NCBI GenBank assembly: GCA_963699175.1
Contig: OY969418.1
Span: forward strand, 1,426,001 to 1,490,000
Source: JACPYM01 sp963699175
Lineage (GTDB): Bacteria; Acidobacteriota; Blastocatellia; RBC074
Direction of reading: 5' to 3'
Length of the DNA: 64,000 nucleotides
Of the stretch, positions 37,983-46,364 are shown piece by piece. The notes beneath the pieces were generated by a model. That model was not told the origin of the DNA, searched no databases, and saw only the letters and a list, made by a program, of their open reading frames with translations. A program made the position numbers and the translations under genes. Numbering within the stretch: position 1 is the first letter of the stretch; every line of letters starts with the position of its first letter.

Positions 37983-38202
37983 CCGCCTGAGGGTCTTTGA
38001 AAAATAGGTCTAACAAACGTCCGGCAAGGATCAGACTAAGCTCGACAAAGGTTTATTCACCGCCGAGGCGCAGAGCGCGCGGAGCAGGCGCGGAGCAAAC
38101 CTCTGCGCAACCTCTGCGCGCTCTGCGCCTCGGCGGTGAAACGAGCTTGGCTTGTCTCCTGCTGGTTTTGGTTAGATCTATTTTTCAAAGACCATCAGGC
38201 GG
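37983..38202. repeat. 220-bp nested palindromic element (MITE-like or structured)
   Basis: Outer arms of 32 bp at 37983-38014 and 38171-38202 match as reverse complements with two mismatches. Inner arms of 25 bp at 38056-38080 and 38116-38140 match perfectly (core CACCGCCGAGGCGCAGAG), around a 35-nt loop. The stretches between the arms are also partly complementary. The whole would fold into one long hairpin. It sits in the 434-bp gap between a plus-strand gene ending at 37905 and a minus-strand gene ending at 38340, so it may also end both transcripts. No transposase or target duplication is evident. Confidence 0.88.
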
Positions 38203-38339
38203 GACTCCAAACCTTCTCTCCCGCTTGCGCCACTACCAGGGTTCTATCAACCTAGCTGGGTGGTATGTAGGTCAGGAGCATTTGCCACTGGCTCGCAGCC
38301 TGAAGCTGACTTCATCGTTCGTAGTGCCAAAATGGCCGG

Positions 38340-39347
38340 TTATTTCAGTTCAGCTTTGCGGAAGGTGACGGTGACCGTCTCGCTTTGACTGAACAGCAGA
38401 GTAGAGATCACCGAGAATGGGAAGCTCAGCAGCCCAATCACACCGCCTACGGCCAGAAACAGCAGCTTGGTGGGCAGCGGCGCCTTCCGAAAATCCGACA
38501 CGAAGTAATGATCGCCCTGGCGAGGCCCAAGCACGTTCAGCCATTCCATCAGGGTGATGAACACCAGCCCAAAATCTGCCAAGTGGAAATTCTGCTGGTA
38601 GATGGCTGTAAAACCCGCGCGCTTTAACAGCTTTTGCAAAGTGGCGGGCGTGTAATGTTGCAGGTGGCGGGGAATATCCAGCGGCCACCACCGTTCCCGG
38701 CAGAGCTTAAAGGTCGGTGAAGCGATATTGGGTACCTCAATCACCAGTAAGCCATCATCGCGCAAAATGCGCCGGGCCTCGAGCATTTCGGTCAGCGGAT
38801 CATTCAGGTGCTCCACCACATGCCAGAAGGTCACGACATCAAAATAACCGTCAGGAAAATTGGCAGCTTTCAGTTCACCCTGATAGACCTGTACACCTTT
38901 CGCCCGCGCCAGTTTACTGCCCGCGTCAGAAAATTCGATGCCGTGCACTTCCCAGCCATGCGGTTTCAAGTGCGCCACGAAATCCCCATCGCCACAGCCA
39001 ACATCCAACACCCGCCCCGGTGGCCGATTGAGCAGCGCCTTGCGCCGGTGCCGCAGCACAGATTGGTGAAGCAACAGTCGAATGGAGTCCCAACTGAGCC
39101 GGCTCGGCGACTTGCTCTCGCCATAAAACTCGGCGCTATACAATACGCGCATTTCCTCTAGCGTCGGCAACGGGCGCGTGTAGAAGAGGTCACACGAGAG
39201 GCAGCGTACCACCTTGTATTGCTCTCCCGCCGAGTTGTATTTGTCAGGGTGTAACTCCACTTCGGCTTCAACTGTTCCACACAGTGGGCAAGGGCGTGGT
39301 TGCACAGTTGTTACAGTGTCTAAGGCTTGTTTGGTCTGCGTTGCCAT
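38340..39347 (-). CDS. SAM methyltransferase with N-terminal zinc-ribbon-like head
   Basis: The 335-residue protein begins with two Cys pairs (CPLCGTVEAEV and VRCLSCDLFYTRPLP), the zinc-binding head common in sugar-locus methyltransferases. A class I methyltransferase core follows: GRVLDVGCGDGDFVAHLK (SAM loop), VHGIEFSDAGSKLA, FDVVTFWHVVEHLNDP and DDGLLVIEVPNIASP. A C-terminal hydrophobic pair (LLFLAVGGVIGLLSFPFSV) suggests membrane association. It probably modifies a sugar or lipid-linked glycan. It heads a minus-strand run of glycan genes. The leader has no strong ribosome site. Confidence 0.85.
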   Translation of the reverse strand: MATQTKQALDTVTTVQPRPCPLCGTVEAEVELHPDKYNSAGEQYKVVRCLSCDLFYTRPLPTLEEMRVLYSAEFYGESKSPSRLSWDSIRLLLHQSVLRHRRKALLNRPPGRVLDVGCGDGDFVAHLKPHGWEVHGIEFSDAGSKLARAKGVQVYQGELKAANFPDGYFDVVTFWHVVEHLNDPLTEMLEARRILRDDGLLVIEVPNIASPTFKLCRERWWPLDIPRHLQHYTPATLQKLLKRAGFTAIYQQNFHLADFGLVFITLMEWLNVLGPRQGDHYFVSDFRKAPLPTKLLFLAVGGVIGLLSFPFSVISTLLFSQSETVTVTFRKAELK

Positions 39348-39416
39348 AAAAAGAAAAACCCTCAGACCCAGCCGGGGCGACCTTAGCTGGTCAGCCTTCG
39401 GCTCGGCTTGCTTGTG

Positions 39417-39803
39417 TTACTTGGAATTCGAGATCAGCGCCAGCGCGACAATGATCAGCAGTGCGCCAGCCCAACGTTGCAAGGTGACCTTTTCGCCTAA
39501 CACAAAAGTCGAAGCGAACAAAATCAGCACGTAATAAATCCCACTCAGCACTGGAATGGCGTAGCTCAATTCCAGCCGCGAGAGGGCAACCAACCACAAC
39601 ATCGTGCTCAAAGCCGAGATGCAAAGCCCCACAATCAACTTAGGCGTCGTCAGAATCAGGCGGATCAGATTAAACGCCTGCGGCAAACTCTTGACTGTAA
39701 GCGCGCCTGTCTGGGTTAATCCCTGTTTCAGCAAAAGCTGCGCGATCAATAAACTGAATGCCATCACAAAGAGTAGGCTTGTTTGTGATAAAAACTTTGA
39801 CAA
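39417..39803 (-). CDS. SMR/EamA-like small membrane carrier
   Basis: The 128-residue protein has four likely membrane helices: TSLLFVMAFSLLIAQLLLKQ, LIVGLCISALSTMLWLVALS, IPVLSGIYYVLILFASTFVL and WAGALLIIVALALIS. The Gln/Lys after helix 1 and the helix-2 pattern fit the small multidrug-resistance/EamA half-transporter family, including ArnE-type flippases of undecaprenyl-linked sugars. Location in glycan genes supports the latter. It would need a partner or dimerise. The 190 bp beyond its start hold no clear gene. Confidence 0.8.
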   Translation of the reverse strand: MSKFLSQTSLLFVMAFSLLIAQLLLKQGLTQTGALTVKSLPQAFNLIRLILTTPKLIVGLCISALSTMLWLVALSRLELSYAIPVLSGIYYVLILFASTFVLGEKVTLQRWAGALLIIVALALISNSK

Positions 39804-39993
39804 AACTTCTCCTCAAAGAATGATTGCGGCGCGCAGTCGCGCGGGCAAGCGCCTGGCCACATTTGCCCGCTAGACTGCGCGCCGGACAGCCATGATTTTC
39901 ATTTTGGCTCGGTTAGCCGACTGACCAAACTCAAGTTCTCAGTAAACCGCAACTCAACTGGACCAGACGTTGCCTTTTCGCAGCAGAGCCAAG

Positions 39994-41067
39994 CTACTCC
40001 ATCAAAGCGATGCGGTGCGCGCTGATACCGAACTGTCGAAGCCATCCCCAAACTTGGGAGATGGAAGCTTTGCGCCCGGCTTGGATGGCGCGCCGTTGAC
40101 GCAGCACGCGGGGAAGCCCGGCGAGCGCCTGCCAGTAAGCGCGCAACAATAAGCTTACGAGTGCCAAGCGCGACCCCTGAGCAACAAATTGACCACTTGC
40201 GCCACGCCCTGTAAAGGCGCCATAAGCCTGCCAAGCGTAACGCAACAAAGTAAAGCAAGGACTGATCAAGAGCAGCGGCAGCGGCAGATTCTTCACCGCC
40301 AACCAGCAGCGGTTGCGCTCGACGTGCAACGCTTTGAAGGCCGAAAAAGCCTGTGTCGAAGCAGAAAATTTGTGATAGACCACAGCCGTCGGCACATAGA
40401 TACAGCGCCAACCACGCAGCCGTGCGCGGAAACCGAGGTCGGCATCCTCACAATAAGCAAAAAAGGCTTCATCGAAAAGTCCGATGTCGTCTAACATCCG
40501 GCGGCGCAGTAATGTCGCGCAACCGCTCGCGCAAAAGACCTCTTCAACCTGCTCGAACTGTCCTCGATCCAGCTCTAAACGCCCGCGACCACGCGTGAGG
40601 CCGTCGCCGCAAACGACATGTCCCGTATTATCAAAGACGCCGCGTGTCCAGTAAGAAAGCACTTTAGACGTGCACCAACCCAAATCGGCGGACTGGCGGA
40701 TGGCCTTGACCAATTCCTCCAACCAGGCCGGCTCAACCAAGGTGTCGTTGTTAAGCAGCGCGATAAATTCGCTCTGGCTTGCGGTAATGCCTTGATTACA
40801 GCCAGCGGCAAAACCGACATTGGCCGGGTTAATGATCAGCCGCACAAAGTCCTCGTGTTGGCGCAATACCTCCATTGAACTGTCAGTCGAGCCGTTCTCC
40901 ACCACGATCACTTCCATCTCGTCGCACAACGTTTGTGCGCGCAGAGAGTTCAAACATTCATCCAGGTGGTGGGCTCCATTCCAGTTGACGATAACTAAAG
41001 AGACGGTCGGAACCACGCCTGCGCGACTTTGCTCAAGCGACTGTTCCTTTAGTGACTCAATTTTCAT
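39994..41067 (-). CDS. Family 2 glycosyltransferase (rhamnosyltransferase-like)
   Basis: The 357-residue protein is a GT2 enzyme: VSLVIVNWNGAHHLDECLN, VIVVENGSTDSSMEVL, IALLNNDTLVEPAW (DxD-like metal site region) and FAYCEDADLGFRARLRGW. The C-terminal hydrophobic part (LLISPCFTLLRYAWQAYG, LVSLLLRAYWQALAG) looks membrane-associated, as in rhamnosyltransferases of O-antigen loci. Donor and acceptor cannot be assigned. It is followed 33 bp upstream by the DUF2304 and dolichol-P-mannose-synthase-like pair. Confidence 0.9.
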   Translation of the reverse strand: MKIESLKEQSLEQSRAGVVPTVSLVIVNWNGAHHLDECLNSLRAQTLCDEMEVIVVENGSTDSSMEVLRQHEDFVRLIINPANVGFAAGCNQGITASQSEFIALLNNDTLVEPAWLEELVKAIRQSADLGWCTSKVLSYWTRGVFDNTGHVVCGDGLTRGRGRLELDRGQFEQVEEVFCASGCATLLRRRMLDDIGLFDEAFFAYCEDADLGFRARLRGWRCIYVPTAVVYHKFSASTQAFSAFKALHVERNRCWLAVKNLPLPLLLISPCFTLLRYAWQAYGAFTGRGASGQFVAQGSRLALVSLLLRAYWQALAGLPRVLRQRRAIQAGRKASISQVWGWLRQFGISAHRIALME

Positions 41068-41099
41068 AACGTAAGCTTTCTATTTTTGCCGCCCGCGCG

Positions 41100-41510
41100 T
41101 CAGGATACATCGCTCTGTGTAGATAAGCCCTGTGGTGCGACAACGTTACTGGTAGTAACAACCGGTTTAGTGAGCTGACTAAGTTGGTAGTGTAGTAGCG
41201 CCACTTCCTGCGCGAGTCGCTTATTTTGCTCCATCAAGCGTGATAGCGAAATCGAGAAATGCATGGCCAGCAAAAAGCCGAGGATGATGGTTCCTAGTAA
41301 CAAGAGCGACGGTGAGTAAGCGATGCCGACATATAGGGCAATTTCATCAAGCAGCCCACGCCACACAGAAAACACGATCAATCCTAAACCAGCGGCAAAC
41401 CAGAGCAACGCGTACTCTTCGCGCAACCGGCGCTGTCGGATCAGATAAAAGATGAATAGCATTACGATCACACTAACGGCAATCGCTATAATTTGTATCT
41501 CAGAGTTCAT
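41100..41510 (-). CDS. DUF2304 membrane protein
   Basis: This 136-residue protein has three hydrophobic helices (IQIIAIAVSVIVMLFIFYLI, LLWFAAGLGLIVFSVW and SLLLLGTIILGFLLAMHFS) and a cytoplasmic tail with EQNKRLAQEVALLHYQL, a short coiled coil. This is the DUF2304 pattern, usually found beside GT2 enzymes of the DPM1-like type. Its start overlaps the end of the GT2 gene at 41500-42219 by 11 bp, so the two are translated together. It probably anchors or assists that enzyme at the membrane. Confidence 0.88.
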   Translation of the reverse strand: MNSEIQIIAIAVSVIVMLFIFYLIRQRRLREEYALLWFAAGLGLIVFSVWRGLLDEIALYVGIAYSPSLLLLGTIILGFLLAMHFSISLSRLMEQNKRLAQEVALLHYQLSQLTKPVVTTSNVVAPQGLSTQSDVS

Positions 41511-42219
41511 CTAACGGCCTCCCGACGGTCCTGCGTGTCGCGCCCACAATGATCGCAATCAACACCTTGCACATATAATAAATCGAGCGCAAAAAGGTAA
41601 TTGAAGAACGGCCCCCCTGTCGCTCGCGCATTGAAACGGGTACTTCAACCACCTTAAACCCATTGCGGCATAGTGTGACAATTGATTCCGGCTCTGGGTA
41701 ATCGTGCGGATAGTTGCGCGCCAGAAAGGCAATTGCAGCACGGTTGTAGGCCCGAAAGCCGGAGGTATTATCGGTGATTTTGCGCCTCAAGACCAACGAG
41801 TTCACGAGTTGAAAGATCGTAATTCCTAGTCGCCGCATCAGGGGCGGACGATAAGCTGACGACCCCAAGAAGCGTGAGCCGATTACCACATCACAGTTCC
41901 GGTCACGGAAGACCTCCAAAAGCTTGCCGACTTGATCAGCCTGGTGCTGCCCATCACCATCAAACTGTATTGCGATGTCATATCCCTCTTGAGCCGCAAA
42001 GAGCAGACCTGTTTGGACTGTACCGCCAATCCCGAGATTGTAAGGAAGGTCCAGTAGGAATACCCCGAGAAAACGCGCGATAGACGCAGTCCCATCCGTA
42101 GAACCATCATTGACCACTACGATGTCTGCATCTGGTTGATGAGCACGCAGATCGCCGATCACCCCTGGTAAATTCCCTCCTTCATTGTAGGCCGGGACAA
42201 TAAAAAGTGTGCGGGTCAT
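41500..42219 (-). CDS. Polyprenyl-phosphate glycosyltransferase (GT2, DPM1-like)
   Basis: The 239-residue protein has the GT2 nucleotide-binding start (LFIVPAYNEGGNLPGVIGDL, VVVNDGSTDGT), the metal site in QFDGDGQHQADQV, and DVVIGSRFLGSSAYRPP followed by SGFRAYNRAAI. These are dolichol-phosphate mannose synthase-type features; such enzymes load a sugar onto polyprenyl phosphate. No membrane helix is in the catalytic part except a hydrophobic tail (SIYYMCKVLIAIIVG). Overlap with the DUF2304 gene supports a shared role. The product could feed the membrane GTs at 43714 and 46365. Confidence 0.9.
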   Translation of the reverse strand: MTRTLFIVPAYNEGGNLPGVIGDLRAHQPDADIVVVNDGSTDGTASIARFLGVFLLDLPYNLGIGGTVQTGLLFAAQEGYDIAIQFDGDGQHQADQVGKLLEVFRDRNCDVVIGSRFLGSSAYRPPLMRRLGITIFQLVNSLVLRRKITDNTSGFRAYNRAAIAFLARNYPHDYPEPESIVTLCRNGFKVVEVPVSMRERQGGRSSITFLRSIYYMCKVLIAIIVGATRRTVGRPLDEL

Positions 42220-42565
42220 AAATTTACTCGCAGTTTCTCTTGAAAGTTGAGTGTGAAGAATGTTAGGTATCTTTGTGCGCGTCGCTTATTTCAAAAGGCG
42301 CTCCTGCAAACCGAAGCAATATGCCGAATTTCACTGTTAAAAACAACCGTGAATTCAACTCATAAGTGCAAATATTGACCTGATGCAAACAGGGCAAGCC
42401 GAGTCAGTCTCAAAGCTCTTTTAGCTGTCAAGTCCAAGGAACATTGATAGCTAACCAACTTACCCCCAACCGAACAATACTAGCTTCATGCTTTGAAAAA
42501 AGACGGTCACTTAAAAAGCAGTATCAAGTACGCGCATCGTGTCAGAGCGTTCTAGGTAATTCTTT
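42220..42565. other. 346-bp gene-free divergent region
   Basis: It separates the minus-strand GT2 gene from the plus-strand acyltransferase and must carry their promoters. The sequence is AT-richer than its neighbours. I see no gene, repeat or clear terminator in it, and no ribosome site before 42566 stronger than GGTAATTC. Confidence 0.4.
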
Positions 42566-43648
42566 ATGTTTGGCTCCCAGAATAATTGTGATCTTCTCCG
42601 CCTGATCCTGGCAGTCTGCGTTATGCTGGTGCATAGCCAGACACTTTCAGCAGCCAATCAACTCAGCCTATTTCCCCGCTTGCTAAATAGCACATACTCG
42701 GTATGGGCGTTCTTTGTTATCAGCGGCTATCTCATCACGATGAGTTTCGAGCGCTCGCGCTCGCTTAGGGATTTTGCTAATAAACGAGTGAGGAGAATCT
42801 TGCCTGCCTATGTCACAGTGGTGGCCGTCTCGGCTTTCGCCGGAGCAATTGCGACGACGTTACCGGTTTCCGCATATCTGGTCTCGCCACGGCTTTATGG
42901 TTATTTGTTGGCCAATCTTTCATTTCTGAATTTTCTCTGTCCCTCCTTGCCAGGTGTCTTTGAGTCCAATCCGTACGGGCCAGCGGTCAATGGAGCTTTA
43001 TGGTCTATTCGCTCGGAATTGGCTTGCTACGTAGCCGTGCCGCTCGTCTGTGCCTTGGCATCTCGCTTTGGCCGCTTGGTCGCGTGCGTGGCATTTGCCT
43101 TGGTCTTTGTGTGCGCCGGGGCAGCTCTCTTAGCGCTCCAACTACAAACCGGCTCTCCGACTATCGAAACCCTAAGGATAGAGACGACCGATTGCGGTTT
43201 CTGTTTTGCGCTCGGGGTTGCCGCCTACTACTACGGTGACAGGTTGCGGGGAAGGTGGTTTGCGGTCGTAGGCATTATGTGTTTGGCCATTCTAGCCCTT
43301 GGATTAAAGTTCCATCCGTGGACAGAACTATTACTCAGGCCAGTCCTGCTGGCTTGCGCAGTCATATATGTCTCCTTCCGAATGCCATACTTGGGGAACT
43401 GGGGTCGTTACGGTGACATCTCTTATGGAGTCTATATATACCACTTCCCTGTCATCCAATGTGTCGTGGCGGCAGGCGTATTTGCCCTGACTCCTTTGGG
43501 TGGCCTGGCCTTGTCGGTTACAGTAACGCTAGCTCTCGCTATTGCTTCGTGGTTCTTTATCGAGGCCCCTTGGCTTTCGGCCAGCAGTCATTATATGCAG
43601 GCTTTCAAAGCTCGGCGTGAGTCTCGTTATCTAGTAAATTCCAAATAA
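42566..43648 (+). CDS. Acyltransferase family 3 (OafA/YrhL-type) membrane protein
   Basis: The 360-residue protein is highly hydrophobic, with about ten helices. Near the start it has RLILAVCVMLVHSQTLS, the Arg-x9-His pattern of the acyltransferase-3 family, and FFVISGYLITMSFERSRS, the second motif. YGDISYGVYIYHFPVIQC near the C-terminus is also typical. These enzymes O-acetylate sugars of surface polysaccharide from the membrane. It stands alone on the plus strand in an otherwise minus-strand block, with AT-rich codon use, so it may have arrived separately. The first ATG at 42566 is used. Confidence 0.9.
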   Translation: MFGSQNNCDLLRLILAVCVMLVHSQTLSAANQLSLFPRLLNSTYSVWAFFVISGYLITMSFERSRSLRDFANKRVRRILPAYVTVVAVSAFAGAIATTLPVSAYLVSPRLYGYLLANLSFLNFLCPSLPGVFESNPYGPAVNGALWSIRSELACYVAVPLVCALASRFGRLVACVAFALVFVCAGAALLALQLQTGSPTIETLRIETTDCGFCFALGVAAYYYGDRLRGRWFAVVGIMCLAILALGLKFHPWTELLLRPVLLACAVIYVSFRMPYLGNWGRYGDISYGVYIYHFPVIQCVVAAGVFALTPLGGLALSVTVTLALAIASWFFIEAPWLSASSHYMQAFKARRESRYLVNSK

Positions 43649-43713
43649 GAGTAGCTTAGCAGCCAATTGTAAGAATCAGAGTTCCTTCTCAACCTCTCTC
43701 AGAGAAGCGAAGA

Positions 43714-45165
43714 TCAAACATCAAGCTGCTCCTTTGCAACCCCGATACGGCCTCTGCTCATAATCGCCTGTTCGGGAGAAGCGGCTACCAGAAAAATTGC
43801 ATAGATCATAGTCGGCCAGAATTGCACCAGGAGACGCGAGAGCGAGGTAGCCAACTGCCAGCCAAGGTCATAAGGAGTAATGATATAAGCCATAAAGTAC
43901 CCCGCTAAGGTGAGACTCACAGCAATCAGTGCAGTGAGAAAACCCGCTTTATTCTGTGCTTCTTTATCTGCCCCTACACAACAAAAGTAACCAGCTAATA
44001 CAGGCACCGGGTAAATAATCCATTCGCCGAAATAAACCATCCCGTGGACAAATGCGCCGAAAGTTTGCGTGTAGCGAGCGGGATCCAGCAATCTTTCGAT
44101 GATCGGCTTAAATCCTTGACCAACTAAATAATTGGGCGGGGAAAAGTGCAGTTTGAAATAAATGATGATGATTAATATTGGTGCAAGCCCGATAACAAAG
44201 AAAAGCATCTGTCTCAGATATATTTTCCAACCCCTTACCGGCACAACAACGGCAAACCGGGCTGCCATAACTGATGCAAGAAACAATAGCCCCTCGTTCT
44301 TCGTCCACCCAGCAAGCCCTGCCGTCATACCGGCTAGTAATAACAGACAATAATTGTTCTCCGATAATCTATCTTGTAAGCAGATTAAGATGATCGTGGC
44401 TAAATAAAAAAACCCCAGAGGTACATCTGCGTACTGATAAGCTCCCTGCCTGATGAACAAAGGGGTGCTCAGTAAAACTACGCCGGCCAGTAACCCCTGG
44501 CTTTTACCCCGTAGACGGAAGAGAGAGACACACGCCAGCCCAATCGTGGCAAAGGTAAAAATCATAGCAATCGCTGCCGGGACTACCGCCGTCTGATCAC
44601 CCAAATACTTCCAGCATCGAGCCACGAACCCAGAAACCAGCAAGGGGTAATCCGGGCGCGACCAGGTTAACAAGTTGGAGAAAGCATCTCCCCACTGGTC
44701 GCCGCCTTGCGACATAAATCTGGCGCGCAGGTTCCAGATCGCCCAAGCATCCCAATGTCCATGCGGATTCTTCCTTAAGAGTGAGATGGAGGTGATCAGC
44801 GCCATAACGAGCGCGAGCAAGAAGACTACTGCAAGAACCCCTGTAATTTTAAGATTCGGAAGCAGCTTGGTGCGCAATTCCGGCATTAAGGCCCGCTCTC
44901 GTTTTCGATTGGCGTACAGATAAACAGCAATTAGGCAAATAAGTAAGGTGATTTCACTGAATATCAAACTCGTTCTTGAAGTGGCGAAAACCGACAGATC
45001 CAGAAAAAAAACACAGGAAGAGATACCAAAACCCACTCCTATCGCAAGGAAGGTTTTGAATAACAAGTAAGGGCCGGCCAGCTTATCATCCGGCCAACAG
45101 CAAGCGATAACAAGGAACCCTGTGAGAACAGAAATGAGAACCGCCAACAAAAATAGGAATGCCAT
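43714..45165 (-). CDS. Polytopic membrane protein, probable glycosyltransferase
   Basis: This 483-residue protein has about eleven or twelve hydrophobic helices and a hydrophilic loop with NPHGHWDAWAIWNLRARF and WSRPDYPLLVSGF after the first helices. The WDAWAIWNL and Asp positions recall ArnT/PMT-type glycosyltransferases, whose first periplasmic loop holds the catalytic Asp, but the sequence is divergent. It would use a polyprenyl-phosphate sugar. It lies upstream of the GT2 pair and next to the GWAWD proteins, all on the minus strand. Confidence 0.72.
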   Translation of the reverse strand: MAFLFLLAVLISVLTGFLVIACCWPDDKLAGPYLLFKTFLAIGVGFGISSCVFFLDLSVFATSRTSLIFSEITLLICLIAVYLYANRKRERALMPELRTKLLPNLKITGVLAVVFLLALVMALITSISLLRKNPHGHWDAWAIWNLRARFMSQGGDQWGDAFSNLLTWSRPDYPLLVSGFVARCWKYLGDQTAVVPAAIAMIFTFATIGLACVSLFRLRGKSQGLLAGVVLLSTPLFIRQGAYQYADVPLGFFYLATIILICLQDRLSENNYCLLLLAGMTAGLAGWTKNEGLLFLASVMAARFAVVVPVRGWKIYLRQMLFFVIGLAPILIIIIYFKLHFSPPNYLVGQGFKPIIERLLDPARYTQTFGAFVHGMVYFGEWIIYPVPVLAGYFCCVGADKEAQNKAGFLTALIAVSLTLAGYFMAYIITPYDLGWQLATSLSRLLVQFWPTMIYAIFLVAASPEQAIMSRGRIGVAKEQLDV

Positions 45166-45224
45166 CTCGACTCCTGGTTACATCAGCTTTCGTATCACCT
45201 GGTCAAAGCAAACTTTGCGTGTGG

Positions 45225-46325
45225 CTATTTGGCCGCACAAGTAATTTGCTTCGGCGGATTACCTAAGCTGATGTTAGTCTTGGGATATTTCGCTACAATC
45301 AAGTGCGCTCGTCCATCCTGCAAAGCAGGCGGAAGCGTGTAGCTGAAGCTATGATACCCATTACCTTTGCCGGCAACAGCTAGGTCTTGCCGAAAGACAT
45401 TGGCTTTCACGGTCGCTAGCAGCGTCTCGCCGTCATAGATGTCCACGCTAACAGGGCTGTTAGGTTGATTACTATCCCAAGCCCACCCAGCAATTACTCT
45501 GCAGTCAGCAGGTCCGTCGTGATAGCCCGCATAAGCTGGCGGAGCACCGCCGCAAGTAATAAGCTTAGGCGTATTATCCAGCTTAACCTCTGTCCCTGAC
45601 AGTCGGACAGATACCGAATGTGCTTGCTGGTCCTTCAAGCTGGCTGGGACTGAATAACTGAAACCATGATACCCGTTGCCAACGCCAGCGTTGAGTAAAT
45701 CCTGTCGCAAGCGATCAGCCTTGACGGTTGCGAGTAATGTGTCACCATCGTAAATATCCACATTGACCGGGCTATCAGGCTGCTGCCGATTCCAAGCCCA
45801 GCCATAAATCTCTTCACAGTCGGCACCGGTATGAAAGCCGGTATAGTCAGGTGGCACGTTACCCTGAGGGTTTGAGCCTGCCACCGGTCTTCGGCTATAG
45901 AGCAAGGCCCCATTGCCTAAGTCTTTAACCAGGGTCAAATCACTAATGGCAATCATTTCAGGATCCGGCGCGCCGTGACGAAAGTTGCCGAACACCAGTG
46001 GATAGCGATGACTATTGGCGACAACGAGGGGCGACAAAGCATACTGTGTTAAGTAGTATTCTGTCGCTGCTCCAGTGTTACTCTCGATCGCTTGAGGTGG
46101 ATAGTACGTGATATAACCTATCACTCCATGCTCTGGCAGTGCGTTCCTGAAACCCTTGATCCACTGGTCGTAGCCAGTAATCCCATCACCACTGACAAAC
46201 TTGATCTGAAGTAGAGCTTCCTGCTGGAACAGTCGCAAATTCGACCAGAGAGCCAGCCATAGAAGAGCCAATAAAGCGAGCAGGCTAATTACCCTTCTTG
46301 CCTGAATCAGGTAACTAGAATTCAT
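45225..46325 (-). CDS. Membrane-anchored protein with two GWAWD domains
   Basis: I use ATG 46325 (MNSSYLIQ), after GAGGAAACAAATC; the in-frame TTG at 46340 is part of that ribosome site. One N-terminal helix (LLALLALLWLALWSNLRLF) is followed by about 140 residues facing outside, then two related domains of about 95 residues (roughly 163-258 and 266-363). Each carries a DC, GWAW, SPVxVDIYDG, TLLATVKA, RQDL, AGxGNGYHxFSY and a closing C. A third copy ends the next gene upstream (46365-48665). I cannot assign a function; a shared, secreted recognition or anchoring role for the domain is likely. Confidence 0.7.
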   Translation of the reverse strand: MNSSYLIQARRVISLLALLALLWLALWSNLRLFQQEALLQIKFVSGDGITGYDQWIKGFRNALPEHGVIGYITYYPPQAIESNTGAATEYYLTQYALSPLVVANSHRYPLVFGNFRHGAPDPEMIAISDLTLVKDLGNGALLYSRRPVAGSNPQGNVPPDYTGFHTGADCEEIYGWAWNRQQPDSPVNVDIYDGDTLLATVKADRLRQDLLNAGVGNGYHGFSYSVPASLKDQQAHSVSVRLSGTEVKLDNTPKLITCGGAPPAYAGYHDGPADCRVIAGWAWDSNQPNSPVSVDIYDGETLLATVKANVFRQDLAVAGKGNGYHSFSYTLPPALQDGRAHLIVAKYPKTNISLGNPPKQITCAAK

Positions 46326-46364
46326 GATTTGTTTCCTCAATGACGACTACAGCTCTGGCCTCTA

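Noticed and set aside
37983..38202. Simple rho-independent terminator
   Set aside because: The stem is 220 bp with nested arms and no T-run at the end; termination may be a side effect only.
39899..40411. 170-codon minus-strand frame
   Set aside because: It overlaps the GT2 gene in another frame; the GT2 motifs decide which is real.
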